From positions 62,001 through 126,000 of the forward strand of contig NZ_JAHDAU010000007.1 of the NCBI RefSeq assembly GCF_021991835.1: a DNA stretch of 64,000 nucleotides, in the 5' to 3' direction. Positions within the stretch are counted from its first letter, which is position 1. The number at the start of each line of letters is the position of its first letter. The notes below the pieces were generated by a model. The model searched no databases, was not told where the DNA came from, and worked only from the letters and a program-made list of their open reading frames with translations. Shown here piece after piece: positions 41,875-50,747 of this stretch. The DNA comes from Polaribacter sargassicola (GTDB taxonomy: Bacteria; Bacteroidota; Bacteroidia; Flavobacteriales; Flavobacteriaceae). Position numbers and translations under genes: made by a program.

Positions 41875-42390
41875 ATGAATTCACAAGAAAAACTACCATA
41901 TTATCAAATACCAGAACCATCAACAGAATATACAGCAGGTACAAGCACTAGCAGAATGGTAGATGGTTTAGGTTTTAGATATTATTGGGCAACAGAAGGT
42001 TTATCAGAATTAGATTTGGCATTTAAGCCAAATGCAGAAGCAAGAACAACAGAAGAAACAATAGATCATATTTATCATTTATCAATAAGAATTTTAAACG
42101 CAACATTGATAAAAGTAAATGGATCTAAAGAACCAAGTATGACTTTTGCAGAAAAAAGAAAAAAAACATTAGAAAACTTATTGCAAGCCAGTACTATTCT
42201 TAGAGAAAGTAAAGACGTTTCTAAATACAAAATTATATTTCCAGAAAAAGAATTTTCTTTTTGGTGTGTAATTAATGGGCCAATAGCAGATGCTATTTGG
42301 CACGTAGGTCAATTAGTATCGTTTAGAAGGTCATCTGGTAATCCTTTTCCAAAAGGAGTTAGTGTTTTAACAGGTACAAAACAAGATTAA
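41875..42390 (+). CDS. DinB-like four-helix protein
   Basis: 171 residues without signal peptide. Helical layout with histidines in ETIDHIYHLS (about 63-67) and ADAIWHVGQLVSFRR (about 142) at positions where DinB/YfiT proteins bind a divalent metal. The DinB family includes thiol-dependent transferases and damage-inducible proteins; no substrate can be read from the sequence. First gene of a plus-strand group with ligA 16 nt downstream. Confidence 0.82.
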   Translation: MNSQEKLPYYQIPEPSTEYTAGTSTSRMVDGLGFRYYWATEGLSELDLAFKPNAEARTTEETIDHIYHLSIRILNATLIKVNGSKEPSMTFAEKRKKTLENLLQASTILRESKDVSKYKIIFPEKEFSFWCVINGPIADAIWHVGQLVSFRRSSGNPFPKGVSVLTGTKQD

Positions 42391-42403
42391 TTTTTCTAAT
42401 TAA

Positions 42404-44404
<2,001 letters not shown>

Positions 44405-44447
44405 AAAGGGCAATATTTGGCTTAATTAATGATTATTATTTTAAGAT

Positions 44448-45185
44448 TTGAAAAAACTAATTTACATATATTTTATAATGAGTTCTTTTCTTTCTTTTTC
44501 TCAAAAGAAAGAAACAGATTCTCTACCTGTAAATATAGATGATTATGTGTTTGTAAAACCTGGCGATACATTAACCGTAAATCTTAATGAGTTTTCTTTA
44601 ATACCAAAACCTAAATTTAAATCTAGAAACGATATTCGTTATTATTTATGGTTTAGAAGAAAAGTTTTTAAGGCTTATCCTTATGCGCAATTAGCTTCAG
44701 AAAGGTTAGATTCTTTAGATGCCAGAATAGAGAAAATTGAATCTAAAAGTAAACGAAAAAAGTATATTAAATTAGTTCAGAAATATATTGAAGGAGAGTT
44801 TACAGAGCAAATAAAAAAAATGACGACTACAGAAGGGCGTATTTTAATAAAACTAATTCATAGACAAACAGGGCAAACAGCCTTTGATAATATAAAAGTT
44901 TTAAGAAGTGGTTGGAAAGCTTTTTGGTACAACACAACCGCAAATGTTTTTAAACTTTCATTAAAAACAGAATATCATCCAGAATCTGTTAACGAAGATT
45001 TTTTAATTGAAAATATTTTGCAAACAGCTTTTCAGAATAATAAATTAAAACACCAACCAACAAGATTAGATTTCGATTTTACTAAAATTTTAGTAGAAAG
45101 AAAATCTATGATTGATGTTGAAGAATATAAATTAATGTTTGCAAAAAACAGTAAGAAAAATAAGAAGAAAAAAGATAAAAAATAA
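44448..45185 (+). CDS. DUF4294 exported protein with TTG start
   Basis: 245 residues. TTG 44448 gives MKKLIYIYFIMSSFLSFSQ, a good signal peptide ending in SFSQ; starting at the internal ATG would remove the basic end. The DUF4294 core follows: RNDIRYYLWFRRKVFKAYPYAQLASERLD, then IKLIHRQTGQTAFDNIKVLRSGWKAFWYNTTA. The C-terminus is very Lys-rich. Function unknown, periplasmic. Convergent with the GT2 gene 1 nt away, without a terminator. Confidence 0.9.
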   Translation: MKKLIYIYFIMSSFLSFSQKKETDSLPVNIDDYVFVKPGDTLTVNLNEFSLIPKPKFKSRNDIRYYLWFRRKVFKAYPYAQLASERLDSLDARIEKIESKSKRKKYIKLVQKYIEGEFTEQIKKMTTTEGRILIKLIHRQTGQTAFDNIKVLRSGWKAFWYNTTANVFKLSLKTEYHPESVNEDFLIENILQTAFQNNKLKHQPTRLDFDFTKILVERKSMIDVEEYKLMFAKNSKKNKKKKDKK

Positions 45186-45186
45186 G

Positions 45187-46185
45187 TTACTTTAATTCTT
45201 TAAAACGTTTTCTGCCTAAAACAAAATACTGCCAAACAACACTAGTGTGTTTATTATAATCTAATTTCTTTTTAAGTTTTTTTCGTTTTTTTAAGAATTT
45301 TAAAAAATTTCTATAAAAACTAAAATGAGCTTTTATAATAGCAAAAGTATGTATTGGTCTTAATTCTATTAAGAACTTTAAACCTGCAATTCCGTCTAAG
45401 ATTAAACGAGAAAAAACAACAAAAAGAAACCATTTTTTTGGGATGTTTTTTACAACATTTAATAAACTGTTTCTAAAATTTAAAAAAGTTTTATGTGGGT
45501 TTGTTTCTTGTAAAGTAGCGCCACCAACATGGTAAACCGTAGATGCACCAACATATTTAATAGAATAATTGTTGTTTTGAACACGCCAACATAAATCTAT
45601 TTCTTCTTGATGCGCAAAGTAATCTTCATCAAAACCACCTAGTTGGTGATAAATTTTAGAACGGATAAATAAACAAGCTCCAGAGGCCCAAAAAATATCA
45701 GTTGTGTCATTAAATTGCCCTTTATCAGTTTCTAAATTATTAAAAACACGTCCTCTACAATAAGGATATCCATATAAATCTACATAACCACCACCTGCGC
45801 CAGCATATTCAAACTTTGTTTTGTCTTTAAAATCTAATAATTTAGGTTGTATAATTGCGGTGTTTTTATTCTTTTTAAAAACATCAATAATTGGGTTTAA
45901 CCAATTTTTAGTAACTTCAACATCAGAATTTAATAAACAATAAATATCTGTATCTAAGTTTTTTAAAGCATCATTATAACCTTTTGCATATCCACCATTT
46001 GTGGTGTTTTTTATGATTTTAACAGACGGAAAATATTCTTGCACATATTTAATTGAGTCATCTGTAGAGGCGTTGTCTGCAATATAAATATCTGCCTGTG
46101 TAGTACTAAATTCTACTACAGATGGTAAAAACTGTTGTAAAAGTTTTTGCCCATTCCAATTTAATATGACGATTGCTATTTTCAA
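45187..46185 (-). CDS. family 2 glycosyltransferase, TTG start, possibly leaderless
   Basis: 332 residues. The GT-A domain begins at once: KIAIVILNWNGQKLLQQFLPSV, nucleotide-binding IADNASTDDS, metal motif LLNSDVEV, and DEDYFAHQEEIDLCWR (catalytic ED). A hydrophobic region and a basic tail follow. It transfers a sugar, probably rhamnosyl-type, to surface glycans. TTG 46185 is the only start that preserves the first strand. A TAAATTTG box ends 5 nt before it. Confidence 0.92.
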   Translation of the reverse strand: MKIAIVILNWNGQKLLQQFLPSVVEFSTTQADIYIADNASTDDSIKYVQEYFPSVKIIKNTTNGGYAKGYNDALKNLDTDIYCLLNSDVEVTKNWLNPIIDVFKKNKNTAIIQPKLLDFKDKTKFEYAGAGGGYVDLYGYPYCRGRVFNNLETDKGQFNDTTDIFWASGACLFIRSKIYHQLGGFDEDYFAHQEEIDLCWRVQNNNYSIKYVGASTVYHVGGATLQETNPHKTFLNFRNSLLNVVKNIPKKWFLFVVFSRLILDGIAGLKFLIELRPIHTFAIIKAHFSFYRNFLKFLKKRKKLKKKLDYNKHTSVVWQYFVLGRKRFKELK

Positions 46186-46190
46186 GTTGG

Positions 46191-46198
46191 CAAATTTA
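46191..46198 (-). promoter_or_regulatory. -7 box of the GT2 gene
   Basis: TAAATTTG on the minus strand, with GTG (46218-46220) 19 nt upstream, one base from the -33 TTG. The predicted transcript start is within 2 nt of the TTG start codon. Confidence 0.6.
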
Positions 46199-46251
46199 CA
46201 TTTAATAAATTACTTAACACCTAAAAGTGTAGCTAATAAAAGATGTTTTTG

Positions 46252-46695
46252 TTATTTGTAATTAGGTATTTCTCTTAAGAAAATGTAGGTTTCATTCTCA
46301 AAATCCATTTTGCAATAAAAATGTTGTAATCCGTTGGTAACAATTAAAAAATTAGCTTTTAATTTTAAATTATAACGCGCAATTTGATCAAAAGTGTCTT
46401 GAGTAATTTTAATAGAAGGTGCTTTGCATTCTACAATAATATCTGGTTTTCCGTTTGCATTAAAAACCAAGATATCAGTTCTTTTTTTTCTGTTATTTAT
46501 TGTTAGTTGTTTTTCTAAAGCAATTAAAGAGATTGGATATTTTTTTTCTTCAATTAAAAAGTAAACATAATGCTGTCTAACCCATTCTTCTGGTGTTAAA
46601 ACCAAATATTTTTTTCTTAGTTTATCAAAAATAAGCGTCTTATTTTCGCTACTTTTGAGCTTAAAATTATAGTTAGGTAGATTCAGTTTTTGCAT
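46252..46695 (-). CDS. standalone HsdR N-terminal-like (PD-D/ExK) protein
   Basis: 147 residues. LTPEEWVRQHYVYFLIEEKKYP and the nuclease core RTDILVFNANGKPDIIVECKAPSI (Asp, then E-x-K) match the type I restriction HsdR N-terminal domain, here without helicase or partner subunits. Many Bacteroidota carry such single-domain proteins; nuclease activity is possible but unproven. ATG 46695 is preferred to the TTG one codon upstream. TACTTTTG ends 4 nt before this ATG. Confidence 0.9.
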   Translation of the reverse strand: MQKLNLPNYNFKLKSSENKTLIFDKLRKKYLVLTPEEWVRQHYVYFLIEEKKYPISLIALEKQLTINNRKKRTDILVFNANGKPDIIVECKAPSIKITQDTFDQIARYNLKLKANFLIVTNGLQHFYCKMDFENETYIFLREIPNYK

Positions 46696-46699
46696 CAAT

Positions 46700-46707
46700 C
46701 AAAAGTA
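46700..46707 (-). promoter_or_regulatory. -7 box 4 nt before the HsdR_N-like gene
   Basis: TACTTTTG on the minus strand, consensus match. Spacing to the ATG equals that of the tetR gene, so a leaderless mRNA is expected. The matching -33 position falls inside the divergent P-loop gene and is weak. Confidence 0.6.
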
Positions 46708-46722
46708 AATAAAAAATCAGAT

Positions 46723-47211
46723 ATGATACATTTAATAGTGGGTAATACTGGAGCGGGAAAATCTACCTATGCAAATAGTTTAAAATCTGATAATAACGGA
46801 ATTATTTTTACTTTAGATAAATGGAATAAAGTATTGTTTTTTGCAGATAAAACAGAAAATGATGGTTTAGATTGGTTTTTAGAAAGAATAGAAAGAGCAG
46901 AAACTTTAATGCAAGATTTAATTTTACAATTAGAAAGCTCTAAAGTAGATAGTATTTTAGATGTTGGGCTTTCTAAATATTCTCATAGAGAAAAATATAG
47001 AAAATTTGCATTAGATAATAATTTAGAAGTTAAAATTCATTTTTTAGATATTCCTAAAAAAATAAGAAAAGAAAGAGTTTTAAAAAGAAATTTAGAAAAA
47101 GGTAAAACTTTTGAGTTTGAAGTAAGTGAAAATGATTTTGAATTTATGGAAAAATGGTTTGAAAAACCTACAAAATCAGAATTAGAAAATGCAATAGTTA
47201 TAAAAGAGTAA
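46723..47211 (+). CDS. P-loop kinase-like ATPase
   Basis: 162 residues. Walker A VGNTGAGKSTYA at the very start, a Walker B-like segment SILDVGLSKY near 90, and an Arg-rich lid (KKIRKERVLKRN). This is the build of small nucleotide or polynucleotide kinases (AAA_33, zeta-toxin-like fold). Substrate unknown. ATG 46723 is chosen; the TTG at 46690 would overlap the divergent gene. The stop is directly followed by the holA ATG. Confidence 0.88.
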   Translation: MIHLIVGNTGAGKSTYANSLKSDNNGIIFTLDKWNKVLFFADKTENDGLDWFLERIERAETLMQDLILQLESSKVDSILDVGLSKYSHREKYRKFALDNNLEVKIHFLDIPKKIRKERVLKRNLEKGKTFEFEVSENDFEFMEKWFEKPTKSELENAIVIKE

Positions 47212-48213
47212 ATGAACGAGATTAGAAGCATTGTTGCAAATATTAAAAACGGAGATATAAAACCAGTTTATTTTTTAATGGGTGATGAGCCTTATTATAT
47301 AGATAAACTTTCTGACTTTATAGAAAATAATATCTTGGATGAATCAGAGAAAGGATTTAATCAGCAAATTATTTACGGTAGAGATACAAGTATAGAAGAT
47401 ATTGTTTCTTCAGCAAAGCGTTACCCAATGATGGCAGAAAAACAGGTTATCATTGTAAAAGAAGCACAAGATTTAAGTAGAACCATAGAAAAATTGGTTT
47501 CTTATGCAGAAAATCCGCAGCCAACAACCGTTTTAGTTATAAATTATAAGTATAAAAAATTAGATAAAAGGAAAAAACTACATAAAGTAATTTCTAAATC
47601 TGGATTGGTTTTTGAAAGCAAAAAACTGTATGAAAACCAAGTTTCTGATTGGATTCGTAGAGTTTTAAGTGGTAAAAAATATCAAATAGAACCAAAAGCA
47701 GCTTTAATGTTGGTAGAGTTTTTAGGTACAGATTTAAGTAAAATATCTAAAGAATTAGATAAATTAACGCTTATTTTACCTAAAGAAACAATTATAAATG
47801 ATACTCATATAGAAGAGAATATTGGTATATCTAAAGATTTTAATAATTTTGAATTAAAGAAAGCTGTAGGAGAAAAAAATATAGTTAAAGCAAATAGAAT
47901 TATTAATTATTTTGCAGAAAACCCTAAAAACAATCCTTTAGTATTAACAGTTTCTTTGTTAAATAGTTTTTTTACGCAATTGCTTTTATTTCATGGTTTA
48001 AAAGATAAATCTAAAGGTTCTGTAGCAAAAAACTTAGGTGTAAGTCCGTATTTTGTAGACGAATATTTTGCTGCAGCAAGAAATTATCCAATGCGTAAAG
48101 TATCGCAAGTAATAGCTACTTTAAGAGATGCAGATGTTAAAAGTAAGGGAGTTGGCGCTAATCAATCAGATAAAGATATTTTAAAAGAATTATTATTTAA
48201 AATTTTACATTAA
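47212..48213 (+). CDS. holA: DNA polymerase III delta subunit
   Basis: 333 residues. The clamp-loader subunit that opens the beta ring. Typical features are DIKPVYFLMGDEPYYIDKL at the start, YPMMAEKQVIIVKEAQDL, the TVLVINYKYKKLDKRKKL region, and the helical collar domain with ELKKAVGEKNIVKANRIINYF. Gap of 0 nt after the kinase-like gene and 1 nt before the Crp/Fnr gene. Confidence 0.95.
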   Translation: MNEIRSIVANIKNGDIKPVYFLMGDEPYYIDKLSDFIENNILDESEKGFNQQIIYGRDTSIEDIVSSAKRYPMMAEKQVIIVKEAQDLSRTIEKLVSYAENPQPTTVLVINYKYKKLDKRKKLHKVISKSGLVFESKKLYENQVSDWIRRVLSGKKYQIEPKAALMLVEFLGTDLSKISKELDKLTLILPKETIINDTHIEENIGISKDFNNFELKKAVGEKNIVKANRIINYFAENPKNNPLVLTVSLLNSFFTQLLLFHGLKDKSKGSVAKNLGVSPYFVDEYFAAARNYPMRKVSQVIATLRDADVKSKGVGANQSDKDILKELLFKILH

Positions 48214-48214
48214 A

Positions 48215-48790
48215 ATGGATGATAGAAAGGTCTTGTTTGAAGAATTGGGTACAATTGGTTTAACAACTGATGAATTTGAAAACCTTATAAAAGGATATCA
48301 AAAAATAACAATTAAAAAAGGAGATCTTTTAATAAAAAGCGGTACAGTAGTTAAAGGGTATTATTTTGTGATCAGTGGTTTTTTACGTTCTTTTATCATT
48401 GATTTTGAAGGTAATGAGGTAACAACAAATTTTTATGGTAAAGATGCTTTAATTTTAGAAGGACATTCTTTTTTTATGCAAATACCAACAAAAGAAGACA
48501 TACAAGCTGTTGAAGATTGTGAGTTATGGGTAAAAAAACTAGAAACTTTTAATAAAGATTTTAATTTGTACAAAGAGTATAGAGATTGGGGAAGATCTCG
48601 TTTAGCAAGTGATTTTTTTAGCTTAAAAGAAAGAACTTTAAGTATGATTACAGATAAGGCTTCTTCTAGATATAAAAAGTTGATTAAAAATAATCCAGAA
48701 ATTATAAAGAAAGCATCATTAAAACACATTGCTTCTTTTTTAGGAATTACAGATACATCTCTAAGTAGAATTAGAAAAGAAATTTCATAA
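48215..48790 (+). CDS. Crp/Fnr-family transcriptional regulator
   Basis: 191 residues. A cyclic-nucleotide-binding-like beta roll (about 25-115; IKKGDLLIKSGTVVKGYYFVISGFLRSF) lacks the Arg/Ser phosphate-binding cassette of true CRP, so cAMP is unlikely. No iron-sulfur cysteine cluster. The C-terminal HTH is short (HIASFLGITDTSLSRIRKEI). Its ligand is unknown. A FNR-like palindrome sits 10 nt after its stop and in front of the DUF1569 gene. Confidence 0.93.
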   Translation: MDDRKVLFEELGTIGLTTDEFENLIKGYQKITIKKGDLLIKSGTVVKGYYFVISGFLRSFIIDFEGNEVTTNFYGKDALILEGHSFFMQIPTKEDIQAVEDCELWVKKLETFNKDFNLYKEYRDWGRSRLASDFFSLKERTLSMITDKASSRYKKLIKNNPEIIKKASLKHIASFLGITDTSLSRIRKEIS

Positions 48791-48799
48791 TTGTATTTT

Positions 48800-48815
48800 C
48801 TTGTCTTATGACAAG
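48800..48815. promoter_or_regulatory. FNR-like palindrome CTTGTC-N4-GACAAG
   Basis: A perfect 6-4-6 inverted repeat with the TTGNN-N4-NNCAA geometry of Crp/Fnr sites. Its centre (48807.5) is about 40 bp before the start predicted from the -7-like TATTTTTA at 48837-48844. No -33 TTG is present. Confidence 0.65.
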
Positions 48816-48879
48816 AATAAGAATATAAATGAATAGTATTTTTATCGAAAATAATTAATATTTAAAGCATTACATTAAA

Positions 48880-49332
48880 ATGAAAAACATTTTTAAAAAA
48901 GAAGTTACAGAAGAGGTAATAGCAAGAATTAATAATTTATCTACAACATCTCAAGCCAGTTGGGGTAAAATGTCTGTGTCGCAAATGTTGGCTCACTGTT
49001 CGGTAACTTACGAGATGGTTTATACAGACAAACATGTAAAACCTAATGCTTTTACAAGATGGATTTTAAAAACATTTGTTAAAAATATTGTTGTATCAGA
49101 AAAACCGTATGCTAAAAACGGAAAAACAGCACCACAATTTATAATTTCTGATGAAAGAGATTTTGAAAAAGAAAAACAACAATTAGTAGCTTACATTGTA
49201 AAAACCCAAGAATTAGGTGAGTCTTATTTTGATGGTAAAGAGTCTCATTCTTTTGGTAAATTAACTATTAAAGAATGGAATAATTCTTTTTACAAGCACT
49301 TAGATCATCATTTAACTCAGTTTGGAGTTTAA
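48880..49332 (+). CDS. DUF1569 (DinB-like) protein
   Basis: 150 residues. The family pattern is clear: ASWGKMSVSQMLAHCSVTYEM (first His), FGKLTIKEWNNSFYKHLDHHLTQFG (H-x-x-H-H at the end), the metal-binding histidines of a DinB-like four-helix bundle. Function unknown. A FNR-like operator upstream suggests control by the adjacent Crp/Fnr regulator. Confidence 0.92.
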   Translation: MKNIFKKEVTEEVIARINNLSTTSQASWGKMSVSQMLAHCSVTYEMVYTDKHVKPNAFTRWILKTFVKNIVVSEKPYAKNGKTAPQFIISDERDFEKEKQQLVAYIVKTQELGESYFDGKESHSFGKLTIKEWNNSFYKHLDHHLTQFGV

Positions 49333-49354
49333 TTTTTTTATTTGCTAAAATAAC

Positions 49355-50590
49355 TTAATACCAACGTTTTTTATTCTTTTTAGAAGCTTCAGATTTTCTA
49401 CCTTTACTATGTTTGCTAATAGTATTTGGTTGTTTTTTCTTATGTTTTGGTTTACTAATAGGATAAGGATGTTCTGTAATAACTTTAATTTGTTTTTCAA
49501 TTAAATTTTCAATTAACTTAATGTAAGCATTTTCGTCTGGAGAACAGAAAGAAAATGCTATTCCAGATTTACCAGCTCTACCGGTTCTACCAATTCTATG
49601 CACATAAGTTTCTGGTATATTAGGTATATCAAAATTAATAATTGCATCTACATTTGTAATATCTATACCACGTGCAGCAACATCTGTAGCAATTAAAATA
49701 TTTGCTTTTTTATCTTTAAAACTTTCAATAGCTTTATTTCTTATCGCTTGTGTTTTATCACCATGAATACTAGTTACTTTATAGCCGTTTTTAATTAAGG
49801 TTTGTTCTAGTTTATCAACACCAAATTTTGTGCGTCTAAAAATTATAATCTTACCATTTATTGTATTTCTTAATAAATGTAAACATAAATCGGTTTTGTT
49901 TTTTTTAGGTAAATAATACAATAACTGACCAATGTTTTTTGCTGTAGTTTCTTCTGGATTAATTTCTACTTTTGTAGGATTTCTTATAATGCTTTTTGCC
50001 AAATCATTAATCTTTTCTGGTATAGTTGCAGAAAAAAGTAAGGTTTGTTTTTTCTTTGGGCAAAGCGCTTCTATTTTTTTTACATCAGCAATAAAACCCA
50101 TATCTAACATTAAATCAGCTTCATCTAAAACAAAAATTTCTATAGCACTTAAATCAATATTACCTTGTAATTGTAAATCAATCAATCTACCAGGAGTTGC
50201 AATTAAAACATCTACACCTTTTGCTAAAATTTCTTTTTGTGGTTCTAAAGAAACACCACCAAAAACAGCAGTAGTTTTTAAATTTGTGTATTTACTGTAA
50301 TTAGAAAAGTTTTCTAAAATTTGTATGGCTAACTCTCTGGTTGGTGTAACAATTAAAGATTTTATTTTTTTGTTTTCTTCTTCAGTATTTTGTCTATCTA
50401 ACAAAAGTTGAATAATAGGTAAGGCAAAAGAAGCTGTTTTACCTGTACCAGTTTGTGCAGAAACAATTACATTTTTTTTAGCTAAAACTAAAGGTATTGC
50501 TTTTTCTTGTACTAAAGTTGGTCTATGAAACCTTGCTTCGGCAACAGCTTTTAATATGTTTAAGTCTAAAGGTAAATCAGAAAATTGCAT
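49355..50590 (-). CDS. DEAD-box RNA helicase
   Basis: 411 residues. Motifs in order: Q motif PTLVQEKAIP, I AQTGTGKT, Ia PTRELA, Ib TPGRL, II DEAD, III SAT, IV IIFRRTKFG, V ATDVAARGID, VI HRIGRTGRAG. The C-terminal tail of about 45 residues is Lys/Arg-rich, as in RhlE-type helicases, and should bind RNA. Roles include ribosome assembly and cold adaptation. TACCTTTG at 50605-50612 is a -7 box with a leader of about 10 nt. Confidence 0.96.
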   Translation of the reverse strand: MQFSDLPLDLNILKAVAEARFHRPTLVQEKAIPLVLAKKNVIVSAQTGTGKTASFALPIIQLLLDRQNTEEENKKIKSLIVTPTRELAIQILENFSNYSKYTNLKTTAVFGGVSLEPQKEILAKGVDVLIATPGRLIDLQLQGNIDLSAIEIFVLDEADLMLDMGFIADVKKIEALCPKKKQTLLFSATIPEKINDLAKSIIRNPTKVEINPEETTAKNIGQLLYYLPKKNKTDLCLHLLRNTINGKIIIFRRTKFGVDKLEQTLIKNGYKVTSIHGDKTQAIRNKAIESFKDKKANILIATDVAARGIDITNVDAIINFDIPNIPETYVHRIGRTGRAGKSGIAFSFCSPDENAYIKLIENLIEKQIKVITEHPYPISKPKHKKKQPNTISKHSKGRKSEASKKNKKRWY

Positions 50591-50604
50591 TAGTTATTTT
50601 TTTA

Positions 50605-50612
50605 CAAAGGTA
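50605..50612 (-). promoter_or_regulatory. -7 box of the DEAD-box helicase gene
   Basis: TACCTTTG on the minus strand, 14 nt before the ATG. No clear -33 TTG. Confidence 0.5.
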
Positions 50613-50698
50613 GTTGAAAAGAAATTATAGTTTTTACTGAATTTACTTTTTATAAAAAAAGCGATTTTAACTTTTATTTAACGTATTTATTTTAAACT

Positions 50699-50716
50699 AC
50701 ATAAAATATTTTATGT
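50699..50716. promoter_or_regulatory. 18-bp AT palindrome before the TonB-receptor-like gene
   Basis: ACATAAAATATTTTATGT is perfectly self-complementary, 31 nt before the start codon. AT-rich, so chance is not negligible; it could be an operator. Confidence 0.35.
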
Positions 50717-50747
50717 CCAACATACTCAAACCCAAACTTAAAAGAAA

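Noticed and set aside
46252..46695. Type I restriction system
   Set aside because: No HsdM, HsdS or helicase part is present; only a single N-terminal-like domain.
46723..47211. Zeta-type toxin
   Set aside because: Only the P-loop kinase fold is shared; no epsilon-like antitoxin is adjacent, and it is co-transcribed with holA.
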